Below the pieces are notes generated by a model that searched no databases, was not told the DNA's origin, and worked only from the letters and a program-made list of their open reading frames with translations. A stretch of 37,150 bases of DNA from Aquibium sp. ELW1220 (GTDB taxonomy: Bacteria > Pseudomonadota > Alphaproteobacteria > Rhizobiales > Rhizobiaceae). The DNA lies in the NCBI RefSeq assembly GCF_030398385.1, contig NZ_JAOAOQ010000049.1, positions 1-37,150 of the forward strand. Reading direction: 5' to 3'. Position 1 is the first letter of the stretch, and each line of letters begins with the position of its first letter. The translations under genes were made by a program, and so were the position numbers. This document shows positions 1-7,980 of this stretch, piece by piece.

Positions 1-387
1 GTTCGGGAAAGCTACGCCGATTCGGGCCGTCGCCCGTGGGTCACGCTCCGTTCCGCTCCGCTTCACTTCGCGCGACCCACGGCGTGCATCCAGAAACCGC
101 GGGAAAAGGGTACAGGAGGTGGCGTCGCGCAGCGACGACGGAGGGGGGGACCCCGTACGAACGTTTTTCAGGCGTCGCAGGCCCGGCACGGCCGGAAAGA
201 CGGTGAAGCTTCGCGGCTTCGACAGCCAACGGATCGGCCTCGGCTGCGTCACCGCGGCAGTCACGCCGTCCCACGCGCCCGGCCAGGCGCGATCGGCGTT
301 GATGCGGTGTTCGTCGTCCTCTGCGCGCCATCCTCGCCGGACGCGGCCGCCCCTGCCAGCCCGCGCGACCCGACCGGCCGCGCCCCC
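1..387. other. Non-coding stretch, no gene recognised
   Basis: I see no convincing gene here. The open frames across it have low-complexity Arg/Ala/Gly-rich translations typical of shadow frames in GC-rich DNA. It contains an 8-bp inverted repeat (CGTGGGTC at 35-42, GACCCACG at 74-81) around a CTCCG/TTCCG-rich loop, and a G-run near 140-150. It lies beyond the 3' end of the pyruvate-kinase-like gene and may hold repeat debris or the edge of a gene outside the window. Confidence 0.5.
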
Positions 388-1875
388 CTACCACGACTTC
401 AGCGCCCTCAGCGTCGGCGTCTTCTTGAAGATGTGCTCGTCCATGCGGCCCATCATGCCGTCGAGCAGCGTCACGGCCTCGGCCGCGTGCGGGCCCTTGT
501 TCAGCATCACGCATTCGGCGCGCGCGGCCATCGCGGCGTCGGTCATCTCGCCGCGCGAAGGCAGGCCGTCCTTGACGAGGTCTTCCAGCACCTGCGTCGC
601 CCAGATCGTTGGCACGCTCGCAGCCTCGCAGATCCAGAGAATCTCCTCCTGCATCTCGGCGGTGCGCTCGAAGCCGATCTCGGCGGCGAGGTCGCCGCGG
701 GCGATCATGACGCCGAAGGGGCGGCCGGTGGCGACCACGCGCGCGATCAGGTCGGGCAGGTTGGAGACGGCGCGCGGCTGCTCGATCTTGGCCACGATGC
801 CGAGCCGTGCCGCCGCCTCGCCGTGGCGGGCAAGCGCTGCTTCGAGGAGATCGATGTCTTCCGGCCGGCTGACGAAGGAATAGCCCACCATGTCGGCGCA
901 GGCCACCACCGCGGCGAGGTCGCCTTCGTCCTTGCTGGTCAGCGGCGACAGGTCGAGATCGGTGTCGGGCATGTTGAGGCCCTTCTCGGGCTTCAGCTTC
1001 GCGCCGCCGGGCTTGGTGCGGGTGATGCGGATGATCGCCTCGCCGGGCGCGGTTCGTTCCACCACGCCTTCCATCTTGCCGTCGTCGTAGCGCACGCGGT
1101 CGCCCGCGCGCACCCGCTCGACGATCGCCGGCAAGGAGACCACGGCACAGAAGGGCGCCTCCGGCGTGGCGACGGGAAGGCCTGCAGCGGTGAGCCGCAC
1201 CGCGTCGCCCGCCTGCACCTTCGCCTTGCGCTCGGGCACCACGGCCTCGATGCGGATCTTCGGGCCGGCCACGTCCATCAGCACGGTGAGCCGCCGGCCG
1301 ACCGCCTCGCCCGCACTCCGCACATGCGCCGCGATCGCCCGCCAGGCGGCGGCATCGTCATGGGCGCAGTTGATGCGGGCGATGTCCATGCCGCGCCGGG
1401 CGAGGTCGAGGATCAGGCCGGGGTCGGTGGCGGCGCTGCCGGGCAGCGTCACCATGATACGGCCGCGCCGCGCCGCCCGCGCCGGGCCGAACAGCGCGTC
1501 CGTCTCGGCTGCGAGCCGCGCCTCGCCGCGGAAGAAGGCGTCGCCGTCCGGGGCCGGAGCCGCAGCAATCGGCCGTCCCGCGAGGGCGGCCAGCGCCACG
1601 GTGACCGCGTCCAGCGTCGGCAGCACGCGGCTTTCCAGCCGGCCGAGCGAGGAGAGGCCGACGCGCATCAGCCGCCGCTGCAGGGCGCGCAGGTCGCGCC
1701 GGCGCAGCGCCATGTAGTGGGCGAGGTTGGTGAGCCGCGCATCCGCGCCCGTCGCCCCCTGGGCGGCGAGCCACGGCTCCGCCGCGCCCACGATCCCCTC
1801 GCGCAGCGCCACCATCTCGTCCAGCAGCGCGGCGGGCTCGTCCGCCGGCGAAAGCGCGCGCAGCTCGTCGTCCAT
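388..1875 (-). CDS. Pyruvate-kinase-like protein, no C-terminal domain
   Basis: 495 residues. The central and C-terminal part is a pyruvate kinase barrel: ARINCAH after the first strand (usual RLNFSH), MDVAGPKIR (usual LDTKGPEIR), a B-domain insert, VAKIEQP with the phosphoryl-transfer Lys and metal Glu, IARGDLAAE with the metal Asp, and IWATQVLEDL with the catalytic Thr. NKGPH replaces the usual SGETA. About 115 helical, Arg/Leu-rich residues precede the barrel. The protein ends about 30 residues after the NKGPH motif, so the roughly 130-residue regulatory C-domain of ordinary pyruvate kinases is missing. I chose the ATG before DDELRAL, which has GGAG about 8 bases upstream; a longer in-frame start at 1980 has no visible support. 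Conversion of phosphoenolpyruvate and ADP to pyruvate is possible, but the altered potassium/substrate motifs mean activity should not be assumed. Confidence 0.8.
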   Translation of the reverse strand: MDDELRALSPADEPAALLDEMVALREGIVGAAEPWLAAQGATGADARLTNLAHYMALRRRDLRALQRRLMRVGLSSLGRLESRVLPTLDAVTVALAALAGRPIAAAPAPDGDAFFRGEARLAAETDALFGPARAARRGRIMVTLPGSAATDPGLILDLARRGMDIARINCAHDDAAAWRAIAAHVRSAGEAVGRRLTVLMDVAGPKIRIEAVVPERKAKVQAGDAVRLTAAGLPVATPEAPFCAVVSLPAIVERVRAGDRVRYDDGKMEGVVERTAPGEAIIRITRTKPGGAKLKPEKGLNMPDTDLDLSPLTSKDEGDLAAVVACADMVGYSFVSRPEDIDLLEAALARHGEAAARLGIVAKIEQPRAVSNLPDLIARVVATGRPFGVMIARGDLAAEIGFERTAEMQEEILWICEAASVPTIWATQVLEDLVKDGLPSRGEMTDAAMAARAECVMLNKGPHAAEAVTLLDGMMGRMDEHIFKKTPTLRALKSW

Positions 1876-2060
1876 GTCTCGTGCTCCATCCGGGCCGATG
1901 CCCGTCGGGAGCGAGCTAGGCGCGCTGCGTGACCGGGCCATGACAGCGAGCACCACCCGCGCCGGCCGGTCCAGCCGCACCGATGCGGCGGATCGGCGCG
2001 CCCCTGCGGCCTCGCGGCTTCGCTGCCGTCACCGGCCTCCGAAGCATGGGGCGGCTGCGT

Positions 2061-2369
2061 TCACACCTCCTTCGTGTCGAAGAACATAAGCTCCGCGCCC
2101 GCCTGGGCGAAGTTCGCAAGGTCGGCAGCGGCCGCCTGCCCCTCCGGCGAGGCCATCCCGGCAGCGATGTCGGCCATGCCATCGAAGGTGAGGATGGCGA
2201 TCAGGTGAAAATCCGACGGTCCGGCCGGCGTGCCGACCCCGCCGTCGTTCACCTCGTAGGACCGCAGCCCGGGGATTTTCTTTGCGATCGGAACGTGCGT
2301 GCCGAAGTAGTGGGCGTCGAACGCTGCCGGATCGGCCGGCTTGCGATACATCACGATCATGCGTGCCAT
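2061..2369 (-). CDS. EthD family protein
   Basis: 102 residues, a single small dimeric ferredoxin-like barrel domain. It shows the EthD pattern: MIVMYRKPADPAAFDAHYF near the N-terminus, HVPIAKKIPGLRSYEV, and a helix rich in Ala with SPEGQAAAADL near the C-terminus. EthD relatives accompany degradation genes and some act as small oxygenases, isomerases or stress proteins, but the catalytic role of this one cannot be read. The ATG has a strong GGGAGG site seven bases upstream. It stands alone, with 110 bp separating it from the NYN-domain gene upstream and about 185 bp from the pyruvate-kinase-like gene downstream. Confidence 0.85.
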   Translation of the reverse strand: MARMIVMYRKPADPAAFDAHYFGTHVPIAKKIPGLRSYEVNDGGVGTPAGPSDFHLIAILTFDGMADIAAGMASPEGQAAAADLANFAQAGAELMFFDTKEV

Positions 2370-2482
2370 GTATTTCCTCCCTGTTCGTCGGTCGCACGGC
2401 TCACCGGGGCAGGTGCACTCCTGCCGCGAAGGCCATTGTCTAGACCATTGCTCCGTGCCGGAGCGATCCGCCGGACAATAGA

Positions 2483-3355
2483 CTACGCGTTCAATTCCCC
2501 CGCAAGGGTCGCGGTCGGGGATGCATCTGGCGCCTGTTTCGAACAGGGTTGCTTACGCAGCCGTGCTTCGTGGGACTTCCCCTGTTCGCGAACCTCGACG
2601 AGAGGATCCGCCTGCAAGGACTTGAGCAATCGTCCATTGCCGCAGACGAGGGCGCCGAGATGCGGCGCGCTCTGGTGAATGAGTACACCGAGCCGGGACA
2701 AGGGCAACCAGTGCGTCTCCGCCCCCGTCGCCTGCGCCAGGATCCTTCGAACCGCGTCGAGATCCTGCCTGGACGGGGCTGGTCTGGCCGTGGACGGGTG
2801 CGGCTTGGCCGATGGGGGATCGACCATCGCCGACTTGGCAATTGGCGGCTTTGCTGCTGCCAGCTTGACCACCGGCGGCTTTGGCACCGCCGGCCTTGGG
2901 ACGGATTCGGTCCTCTGCGCCTCGGCCAACGTGTCTTCCAGGTCGAGGAAAGCGGTGCAGGCGGCCCGCCAGATGCTGTCCGGCCTTGCCTTCCCCATGC
3001 CGAAGACCGCCACGCCGGAACGGGCGAGCCGCTGCGCCAGCGGCGCGAAATCGCTGTCGCTGGAGACGATGAGGAACCGCCCGAAAGCGTTCGTTCCCAG
3101 CAGATCCATGGCGCGGATCGTCAGGGCGATGTCGGCGGAATTCCTTCCCTTGCCGCAGGATGGCTGGAAGACGAGTTCGAGCGCGTGGGCCGGCGCGACC
3201 TTCACCCATTCGGCCAGCCGGTTGGCGGAGAAATCGCCGACGACGCATCGGGCCGATGGCTGACCGAGTTCCGCGGCCCTGGCCATGATGAGCGGCAACT
3301 GGCTCGCGGCGACATTCTCGCCGTCGATGAGAAGTGCGAGCGGCTTGCTGTCCAT
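2483..3355 (-). CDS. NYN domain protein with C-terminal LOTUS-like domain
   Basis: 290 residues. The N-terminal ~140 residues form a NYN/PIN-like nuclease domain: LLIDGENV with the first acidic residue, NSADIALTIRAMDLL with the second, and VSSDSDFAPLAQRL with the third. A Pro/Lys/Ala-rich linker (roughly residues 155-205) with repeated KPP/AKP units follows. The C-terminal ~70 residues (LPLSRLGVLI, LGALVCGNGRLLKSL) resemble an OST-HTH/LOTUS RNA-binding domain. This matches the limkain-b1-type LabA/DUF88 proteins, which are thought to be RNases or RNA binders; a specific target cannot be inferred. The ATG has GGGAG six bases upstream. The frame stays open about 240 bases further upstream, but that part does not look like the family. 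Confidence 0.85.
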   Translation of the reverse strand: MDSKPLALLIDGENVAASQLPLIMARAAELGQPSARCVVGDFSANRLAEWVKVAPAHALELVFQPSCGKGRNSADIALTIRAMDLLGTNAFGRFLIVSSDSDFAPLAQRLARSGVAVFGMGKARPDSIWRAACTAFLDLEDTLAEAQRTESVPRPAVPKPPVVKLAAAKPPIAKSAMVDPPSAKPHPSTARPAPSRQDLDAVRRILAQATGAETHWLPLSRLGVLIHQSAPHLGALVCGNGRLLKSLQADPLVEVREQGKSHEARLRKQPCSKQAPDASPTATLAGELNA

Positions 3356-3504
3356 GATGGGCTCCCGTGGAGCACGCATCATGCAACCTTGGTTTGAATT
3401 TCCGCTTTGCACGAAGCATCGAAATTGAACGATCGCCGAACATGGCCCCTTTGGCTCTTCCAGTTTGGCAACGGCCAGCAGCACTGCGCTGCCGTCCTTC
3501 GGCA

Positions 3505-4383
3505 TCAAGACGTCAGATGCTCGAAAAGGCTCCGCGCCGGAGGTGTCAGTTCCTCCTCGCCATGGACGCAGATCGACAGCCGGCGGAGGGCCCATTCGTC
3601 GACCAGACGCACCGATGCGATCCGTATCGATCTGGGCAAACGGCGAACCGCGGTTTCCGGCACGATGCCAACGCCGACACCCGCCGCCGCCATGCGGGAG
3701 ATGCCTTCGAACGAACGCATCCGCAGCCGCATCGTCAACCTGGCTCCGAGACGGGCGGCCTTGGCATCGATGTGATCCTGCAATGCGCTTCCCATGAGGC
3801 CGATGAAATGCCGATGAAGGATGTCGGCAAAAGCAACGCGCTTGATGCCCGCCAGTTCGTCATCGCGGGCAACGACCACGACCAGCCTGTCGATGGCGAA
3901 CGGTCGAAGTTGCAGGCCACTCGTGTCGGCCCCTTCCGAAAGGACACCGATCTCGGCCAGCCCGGCGGAGACGGCTCTCGAGATCTCCGTGCTCTGGCGT
4001 TCCTTGATCTCGAGATCCACCTGCGGATGGATCGCCATCCATGAAGCCAGCTTCTCGGGAAGGAATTCGCTGATGGCCGCCGTGTTTGCCAGAACCCTTA
4101 CGGTTGCGCGAAGGCCCTTGGCATGCTCGCCGAGTTCGCCCCGCATCTGCGCCATCTGGCGCAGGATCAGACGGGCATGATGCGCCAGCGACTCGCCGGC
4201 CTCCGTGGGGGCGACACCACGCCTCCCGCGTTCGAGCAGCTTCACCCCACCGACCAACTCCATACCGCGCAGGCGCTCGCTGGCCGAGGGAAGCGACAAC
4301 CCCGCATCGGCCGCGCCATGCGTGATGCTGCCGGCATCCACCACGGCGAGGAACAGGCGAAGGTCGGTCAGGTCGAAGCGCAT
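3505..4383 (-). CDS. LysR family transcriptional regulator
   Basis: 292 residues, the usual LysR length. Residues 1-60 form the winged helix-turn-helix (LTDLRLFLAVVDAGSITHGA, then SLPSASERLRGME), followed by the linker helix and a periplasmic-binding-like effector domain (VRVLANTAAISEFLPEKL, LEIKERQSTEISRAV). It is divergent from the TSUP exporter gene with 98 bp between start codons, so it most likely controls that gene and itself. A LysR-type box lies in the gap (4410-4426). The effector is unknown; organic sulfonates or sulfur-containing acids would fit the partner. Confidence 0.9.
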   Translation of the reverse strand: MRFDLTDLRLFLAVVDAGSITHGAADAGLSLPSASERLRGMELVGGVKLLERGRRGVAPTEAGESLAHHARLILRQMAQMRGELGEHAKGLRATVRVLANTAAISEFLPEKLASWMAIHPQVDLEIKERQSTEISRAVSAGLAEIGVLSEGADTSGLQLRPFAIDRLVVVVARDDELAGIKRVAFADILHRHFIGLMGSALQDHIDAKAARLGARLTMRLRMRSFEGISRMAAAGVGVGIVPETAVRRLPRSIRIASVRLVDEWALRRLSICVHGEEELTPPARSLFEHLTS

Positions 4384-4409
4384 GCCGTTGACGATAGTCG
4401 AGCATGAGC

Positions 4410-4426
4410 CTTCGGGAAAGCCGAAG
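4410..4426. promoter_or_regulatory. Candidate LysR operator (T-N11-A palindrome)
   Basis: CTTCGG-GAAAG-CCGAAG is a perfect 6-bp inverted repeat and includes a T-N11-A core (T4412 to A4424), the general LysR-family binding pattern. It sits between the divergent LysR gene (start 4383) and the TSUP exporter (start 4482). Assignment to this regulator is inferred from position. Confidence 0.4.
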
Positions 4427-4481
4427 TCTCGCTACGGTTCATCCGCATTGCGCGAGCGGACGGCTCTTGTATCCGAAGGGC

Positions 4482-5222
4482 ATGATGGACTTTTCGATCC
4501 TGCTCGTCGTCGCAACCTTCTTTGCTGCCGGCATCATCAAGGGTGTCACCGGAATGGGATTACCCACCGTCGCCATGGGCGTGCTGGGCGCGCTGATCTC
4601 TCCGATCTCAGCCGCCAGCCTGCTGATCGTTCCGTCCTTCGTGACCAACGTCTGGCAGCTTGTGGCGGGACCGAGTCTCGGCGCTCTCGTTCGAAGGCTC
4701 TGGCCGATGATGCTCGCCATTGTCGTGGGCACGATACTGGGTTCCTCGCTTCTTGCGGGTGGCGACACAAGCAAGACGACCGGCGCGCTCGGCGCCGCGC
4801 TTGTCGTCTATTCCGTCTATACGCTGGTCGCCCGCCAGTTGCGCGTCGCGGTCCGCTTGCAGCCCCTGCTGTCGCCGCTGGTCGGGGGTGTCACGGGGCT
4901 CGTCACCGGCAGCACCGGTGTCTTCGTGATCCCGGCCGTTCCGTACCTTCAGGCGATCGGCCTGGAGAAAGACGAACTTGTGCAAGCGCTCGGCTTGTCC
5001 TTCACCGTATCCACGATCGCTCTTGCGGCTGGACTGGCGTGGCGTGGGGCGCTCCAACTCGACCATCTGGCGCTGTCCGCACTGGCGATCGTACCCGCGC
5101 TCGTCGGCATGTGGGTTGGGCAGAACCTCCGCGGCCGAATTGGCCCGCGGATTTTCAGCCGCGGGTTTCTGGTGGCGATGTTGCTTCTGGGTACGGAGAT
5201 GGCATCGCGGGCGGTGTTCTGA
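4482..5222 (+). CDS. TSUP family (TauE/SafE-like) membrane transporter
   Basis: 246 residues and strongly hydrophobic, with about seven to eight predicted membrane segments. The N-terminal half has ILLVVATFFAAGIIKGVTGMG and the mid-protein repeat VGGVTGLVTGSTGVF, the paired Gly-rich motifs of the TSUP (TauE/SafE/DUF81) family. Members export sulfite, sulfoacetate or other small anions across the inner membrane; the substrate here is unknown. I chose the ATG with GAAGGG just upstream; a second ATG follows at once, and the upstream in-frame residues look non-coding. It is divergent from the LysR gene. Confidence 0.88.
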   Translation: MMDFSILLVVATFFAAGIIKGVTGMGLPTVAMGVLGALISPISAASLLIVPSFVTNVWQLVAGPSLGALVRRLWPMMLAIVVGTILGSSLLAGGDTSKTTGALGAALVVYSVYTLVARQLRVAVRLQPLLSPLVGGVTGLVTGSTGVFVIPAVPYLQAIGLEKDELVQALGLSFTVSTIALAAGLAWRGALQLDHLALSALAIVPALVGMWVGQNLRGRIGPRIFSRGFLVAMLLLGTEMASRAVF

Positions 5223-5312
5223 TGGCCGCGCAGAAGGAGGTGGTCGTTCCGTGCGGGCAAGGACCTAGGCGCGTGCGCGTGCAAGGTCGGGTCTCGGAGG
5301 TTGCCTCGAGGT

Positions 5313-5493
5313 TCAGACCGTCGATTTGGGGATGTAGACCACCCCGTCCGTGCGAGCCACTTGCCCAGTTCGAGCTGCACGATCGTCGATACCACCCAGC
5401 TTTCTTTCGGCGGATACTCCGACCGTAGCCTCGATCCGGGCCGCCCCTTGATGAGCCCTCGATCCAGGCGGACGTATCGACGACCCGCCTCAG
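5313..5493 (-). pseudogene. Degenerate VapC-type PIN toxin remnant
   Basis: Three pieces of a VapC-like PIN protein can be read in three frames. Piece one, RVVDTSAWIE (the family N-terminus with the first catalytic Asp), starts next to the antitoxin stop but opens with CTG, not a normal start. One base is missing at GAG-GG-CTC: restoring it gives E-W-L-I and joins piece two, RLRSEYPPKESWVV then STIVQLELGKWL. Right after this the sequence jumps to DGVVYIPKSTV and a stop, which resembles the C-terminal tail of such toxins. The middle, about 70 codons carrying the remaining acidic residues, is therefore deleted. The gene cannot make an active toxin. The upstream antitoxin gene remains open. Confidence 0.75.
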
Positions 5494-5702
5494 TAGCGAT
5501 CGCCTCGGTCGCGATAGCCGGACGGGTCTGCGTCGGGAAGGATGCCGAGAAGATCGTCGAGTTCGGGCACCGGCACCAGCATGACGCCGCCGTCCTGGGG
5601 TACTAAGGCGAGCTTCTGGCCGGGCAGCCATCCCCGCTCGTCGCGCACGGCCTTGAGAATCGCGATCTGGAACTCGGTTGAAATCGTTGCGGTCGCGGAC
5701 AT
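5490..5702 (-). CDS. vapB: AbrB/MazE-type antitoxin (VapB-like), orphaned
   Basis: 70 residues. The N-terminal half (ATISTEFQIAILKAVRDE, then GWLPGQKLALVP) is a swapped-hairpin AbrB/SpoVT domain that binds DNA as a dimer. The C-terminal tail (ELDDLLGILPDADPSGYRD) is the toxin-wrapping segment typical of VapB proteins paired with PIN toxins. Its stop overlaps the start of the ruined VapC-like remnant, the normal arrangement of such an operon. With the toxin destroyed, this antitoxin has no local partner; it could still bind DNA or neutralise a related toxin elsewhere. The start is the ATG before SATATIS; its ribosome site is weak. Confidence 0.8.
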   Translation of the reverse strand: MSATATISTEFQIAILKAVRDERGWLPGQKLALVPQDGGVMLVPVPELDDLLGILPDADPSGYRDRGDRY

Positions 5703-5773
5703 ATCTTGCGGCTCTAGGAGCGATGCCGGCAATCTAGGATTCTCCGGGCGCTCCGACAATGTCATCAGCGCCA

Positions 5774-6406
5774 TCACCCCTTCACCCTTAGCCCCTCCAC
5801 GAACAGCTGCTCCAGGAACCGCGCCGCATCCTCGAACCGTCCCTCGCCGTCGCGGGCCGGCCCCAGTACGGCGCGGACCTGGACGTCGAAGTCGGCGTAG
5901 TGCTGCGTCGTCGCCCAGATGGCGAAGATCAGGTGGTAGGGGTCGGTCCGGGCGATCCTGCCGGCGCGCATCCAGCCCCTGATGACCTGCACCTTCTCGT
6001 CGACCAGCGACTTCAGTTCGCCTTCCAGCATCGGCAGCACGCGTGGCGCGCCCTGCAGGATCTCGTTGGCGAAGAGGCGGCTTTCGCGCGGATAGTCGCG
6101 CGCCATCTCCAGCTTGCGGCGGATGTAGCTGCGCAGTTCCGTGACGGGATCGCCGATGTCGTCGATCTCGCGCAGCGGTGCCAGCCAGGTGTCGAGCAGG
6201 CGCTGGATCAGGGTGCGGTGGATGTCGTCCTTGCTCTTGAAGTAGTAGAGCAGGTTCGGCTTCGACATGCCGGCGGCATCGGCGATCTGGTCGATGGTGG
6301 CGCCGCGGAAGCCGTGCTGGGCGAAAATTTCGAGAGCGGCCTCCAGGATAAGTTCGCGCTTCTCGATCTGGATGCGCGTGCGTGGCTTGCGGGCCGCCTG
6401 ATCCAT
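5774..6406 (-). CDS. rutR: TetR family regulator RutR
   Basis: 210 residues. The N-terminal helix-turn-helix (REL.LEAALEIFAQHGFRGATI, DQIADAAGMSKPNLLYYFKSKDD) and the long C-terminal domain (LEMARDYPRESRLFANEIL, GWMRAGRIARTDPYHLIF, FAIWATTQHYADF) match the YcdC/RutR branch of TetR. In Escherichia coli RutR represses pyrimidine-use genes and is released by uracil or thymine. Here it is divergent from the beta-alanine aminotransferase, and a RutR-like palindrome lies in the gap, so control of the pyrimidine cluster is likely. The chosen ATG has AAAGGA upstream; a longer frame to 6520 looks non-coding. Confidence 0.9.
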   Translation of the reverse strand: MDQAARKPRTRIQIEKRELILEAALEIFAQHGFRGATIDQIADAAGMSKPNLLYYFKSKDDIHRTLIQRLLDTWLAPLREIDDIGDPVTELRSYIRRKLEMARDYPRESRLFANEILQGAPRVLPMLEGELKSLVDEKVQVIRGWMRAGRIARTDPYHLIFAIWATTQHYADFDVQVRAVLGPARDGEGRFEDAARFLEQLFVEGLRVKG

Positions 6407-6508
6407 TCCACCGTCCTTTCGATGCTCACGTGTGGCCCAATCGGCTGGACCAGTTCGTGGCCCGCCCGTGGAGTGCACCCGGGACCGTGGCTTTAGGCTA
6501 TTCTTCCC

Positions 6509-6536
6509 TTGACCGCTCATGTGGCGATGCTAACGT
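6509..6536 (+). promoter_or_regulatory. Possible promoter of the aminotransferase gene
   Basis: TTGACC (6509-6514), a 16-base spacer, then TAACGT (6531-6536) resemble -35/-10 elements. The RutR-like operator begins at the very end of the -10, so bound repressor would block initiation. Inferred by eye only. Confidence 0.3.
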
Positions 6537-6552
6537 TTGTCCAATCGGTCAA
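6537..6552. promoter_or_regulatory. Candidate RutR operator
   Basis: TTGTCCAATCGGTCAA matches the known Escherichia coli RutR site TTGACCA-NN-TGGTCAA at 12 of 14 defined positions. It lies between divergent rutR (start 6406) and the aminotransferase (start 6637). A weaker look-alike sharing CCAATCGG with an outer GGACCA is at about 6434-6452. Confidence 0.6.
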
Positions 6553-6636
6553 AAATTGCAAGCGCATACGTGCGCGACAGACCAGGCGTTGGCCGACACG
6601 AAGCGAGGGGCAATAAGCAACAACAAGAGGCTTGGT

Positions 6637-7965
6637 ATGTCGAACCGTCTAAATGTGGCGCCGAACGATCTTTCCGCGTTCTGGATGCCATTCACGTCCA
6701 ACCGCCAGTTCAAGCAGGCGCCGCGCATGCTGGCGTCGGCCAAGGACATGCACTACACAACCACCGACGGCCGCAAGGTGCTCGACGGCACCGCGGGGCT
6801 CTGGTGCGTGAATGCCGGTCATTGCCGGCCGAAGATCACGGAGGCGATCCAGCACCAGGCGGCCGAGCTCGACTATGCGCCGGCCTTCCAGATGGGCCAT
6901 CCGATCGTCTTCGAGCTGGCAAACCGGCTGGTCGACGTGGCGCCGGACGGCATGGACCATGTCTTCTTCACCAATTCGGGCTCCGAATCGGTCGAGACGG
7001 CGCTTAAGATGGCGATCGCCTATCATCGGGTGCGGGGCGAGGGCGCGCGCACGCGGCTGATCGGCCGCGAGCGCGGCTATCACGGCGTCAATTTCGGCGG
7101 CATCTCGGTCGGCGGCATCGTCACCAACCGCAAGATGTTCGGGACGCTGCTTGGCGGCGTCGACCACATGCCGCACACGCACATGCCGGCGAAGAACGCC
7201 TTCACCAAGGGCGAGCCGGAACATGGCGCCGAACTTGCCGACGAGCTGGAGCGCATCGTCACGCTGCACGACGCGTCGACCATCGCCGCCGTCATCGTCG
7301 AGCCGGTTGCGGGTTCCACCGGCGTGCTGATCCCGCCGAAGGGCTACCTGAAGAAGCTGCGCGACATCTGCACCAGGCACGGCATCCTCCTGATCTTCGA
7401 CGAGGTCATCACCGGTTTCGGCCGTCTCGGCACGCCGTTCGCGGCGGATTATTTCGGCATCGTGCCCGACATCATGGTGACCGCCAAGGGCGTCTCCAAC
7501 GGCGTCATCCCGATGGGCGCGGTGTTCGTGAAGAAGGAGATCCACGACGCCTTCATGACCGGCCCCGAACACATGATCGAGTTCTTCCACGGCTACACCT
7601 ATTCGGGAAACCCGATCGCCTGCGCGGCCGCGCTCGCCACGCTCGACACCTACAAGGAAGAAGGCCTGCTCACCCGCGGCGCCGAACTCGCGCCCTATTT
7701 TGAAGAGGCGCTGCATTCGCTGAGGGACGCACCGCACGTCATCGACATCCGCAACATCGGCCTCGTCGGCGCCATCGAGCTCGCCCCGATCGCCGGCCAG
7801 CCCACCAAGCGGGCCTTCTCGGCCTTCGTGAAAGCCTTCGAGAAGGGCTGCCTGATCCGCACCACCGGCGACATCATCGCGCTCTCGCCGCCGCTGATCA
7901 TCGAGAAGGGCCAGATCGACGAGCTGATCGACTGCGTGCGCACCGTGCTGCACGAGGTGGAGTGA
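6637..7965 (+). CDS. Beta-alanine (omega-amino acid):pyruvate aminotransferase
   Basis: 442 residues, a class III PLP-dependent aminotransferase. The N-terminus NDLSAFWMPFTSNRQF is typical of omega-amino-acid:pyruvate transaminases. FFTNSGSESVETALK binds the cofactor phosphate, LIFDEVITGFGR carries the PLP-pairing Asp, and VTAKGVSNGVIP holds the Schiff-base lysine, about residue 284. It transfers the amino group of beta-alanine (or beta-aminoisobutyrate) to pyruvate, giving malonate semialdehyde and alanine, the last step of reductive pyrimidine breakdown. The ATG has AAGAGG six bases upstream. It opens the operon with the amidohydrolase, although a 237-bp repeat-filled gap follows it. Confidence 0.93.
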   Translation: MSNRLNVAPNDLSAFWMPFTSNRQFKQAPRMLASAKDMHYTTTDGRKVLDGTAGLWCVNAGHCRPKITEAIQHQAAELDYAPAFQMGHPIVFELANRLVDVAPDGMDHVFFTNSGSESVETALKMAIAYHRVRGEGARTRLIGRERGYHGVNFGGISVGGIVTNRKMFGTLLGGVDHMPHTHMPAKNAFTKGEPEHGAELADELERIVTLHDASTIAAVIVEPVAGSTGVLIPPKGYLKKLRDICTRHGILLIFDEVITGFGRLGTPFAADYFGIVPDIMVTAKGVSNGVIPMGAVFVKKEIHDAFMTGPEHMIEFFHGYTYSGNPIACAAALATLDTYKEEGLLTRGAELAPYFEEALHSLRDAPHVIDIRNIGLVGAIELAPIAGQPTKRAFSAFVKAFEKGCLIRTTGDIIALSPPLIIEKGQIDELIDCVRTVLHEVE

Positions 7966-7980
7966 GCGACGGCGCGCGTA

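Noticed and set aside
1-387. Minus-strand reading frame extending past the pyruvate-kinase-like gene as a separate gene
   Set aside because: Arg/Gly/Ala-rich translation with no domain, overlapping the true gene in another frame.
3356-3595. N-terminal extension of the NYN protein
   Set aside because: The extra 80 residues look non-coding, and the inner ATG has a well-spaced GGGAG.
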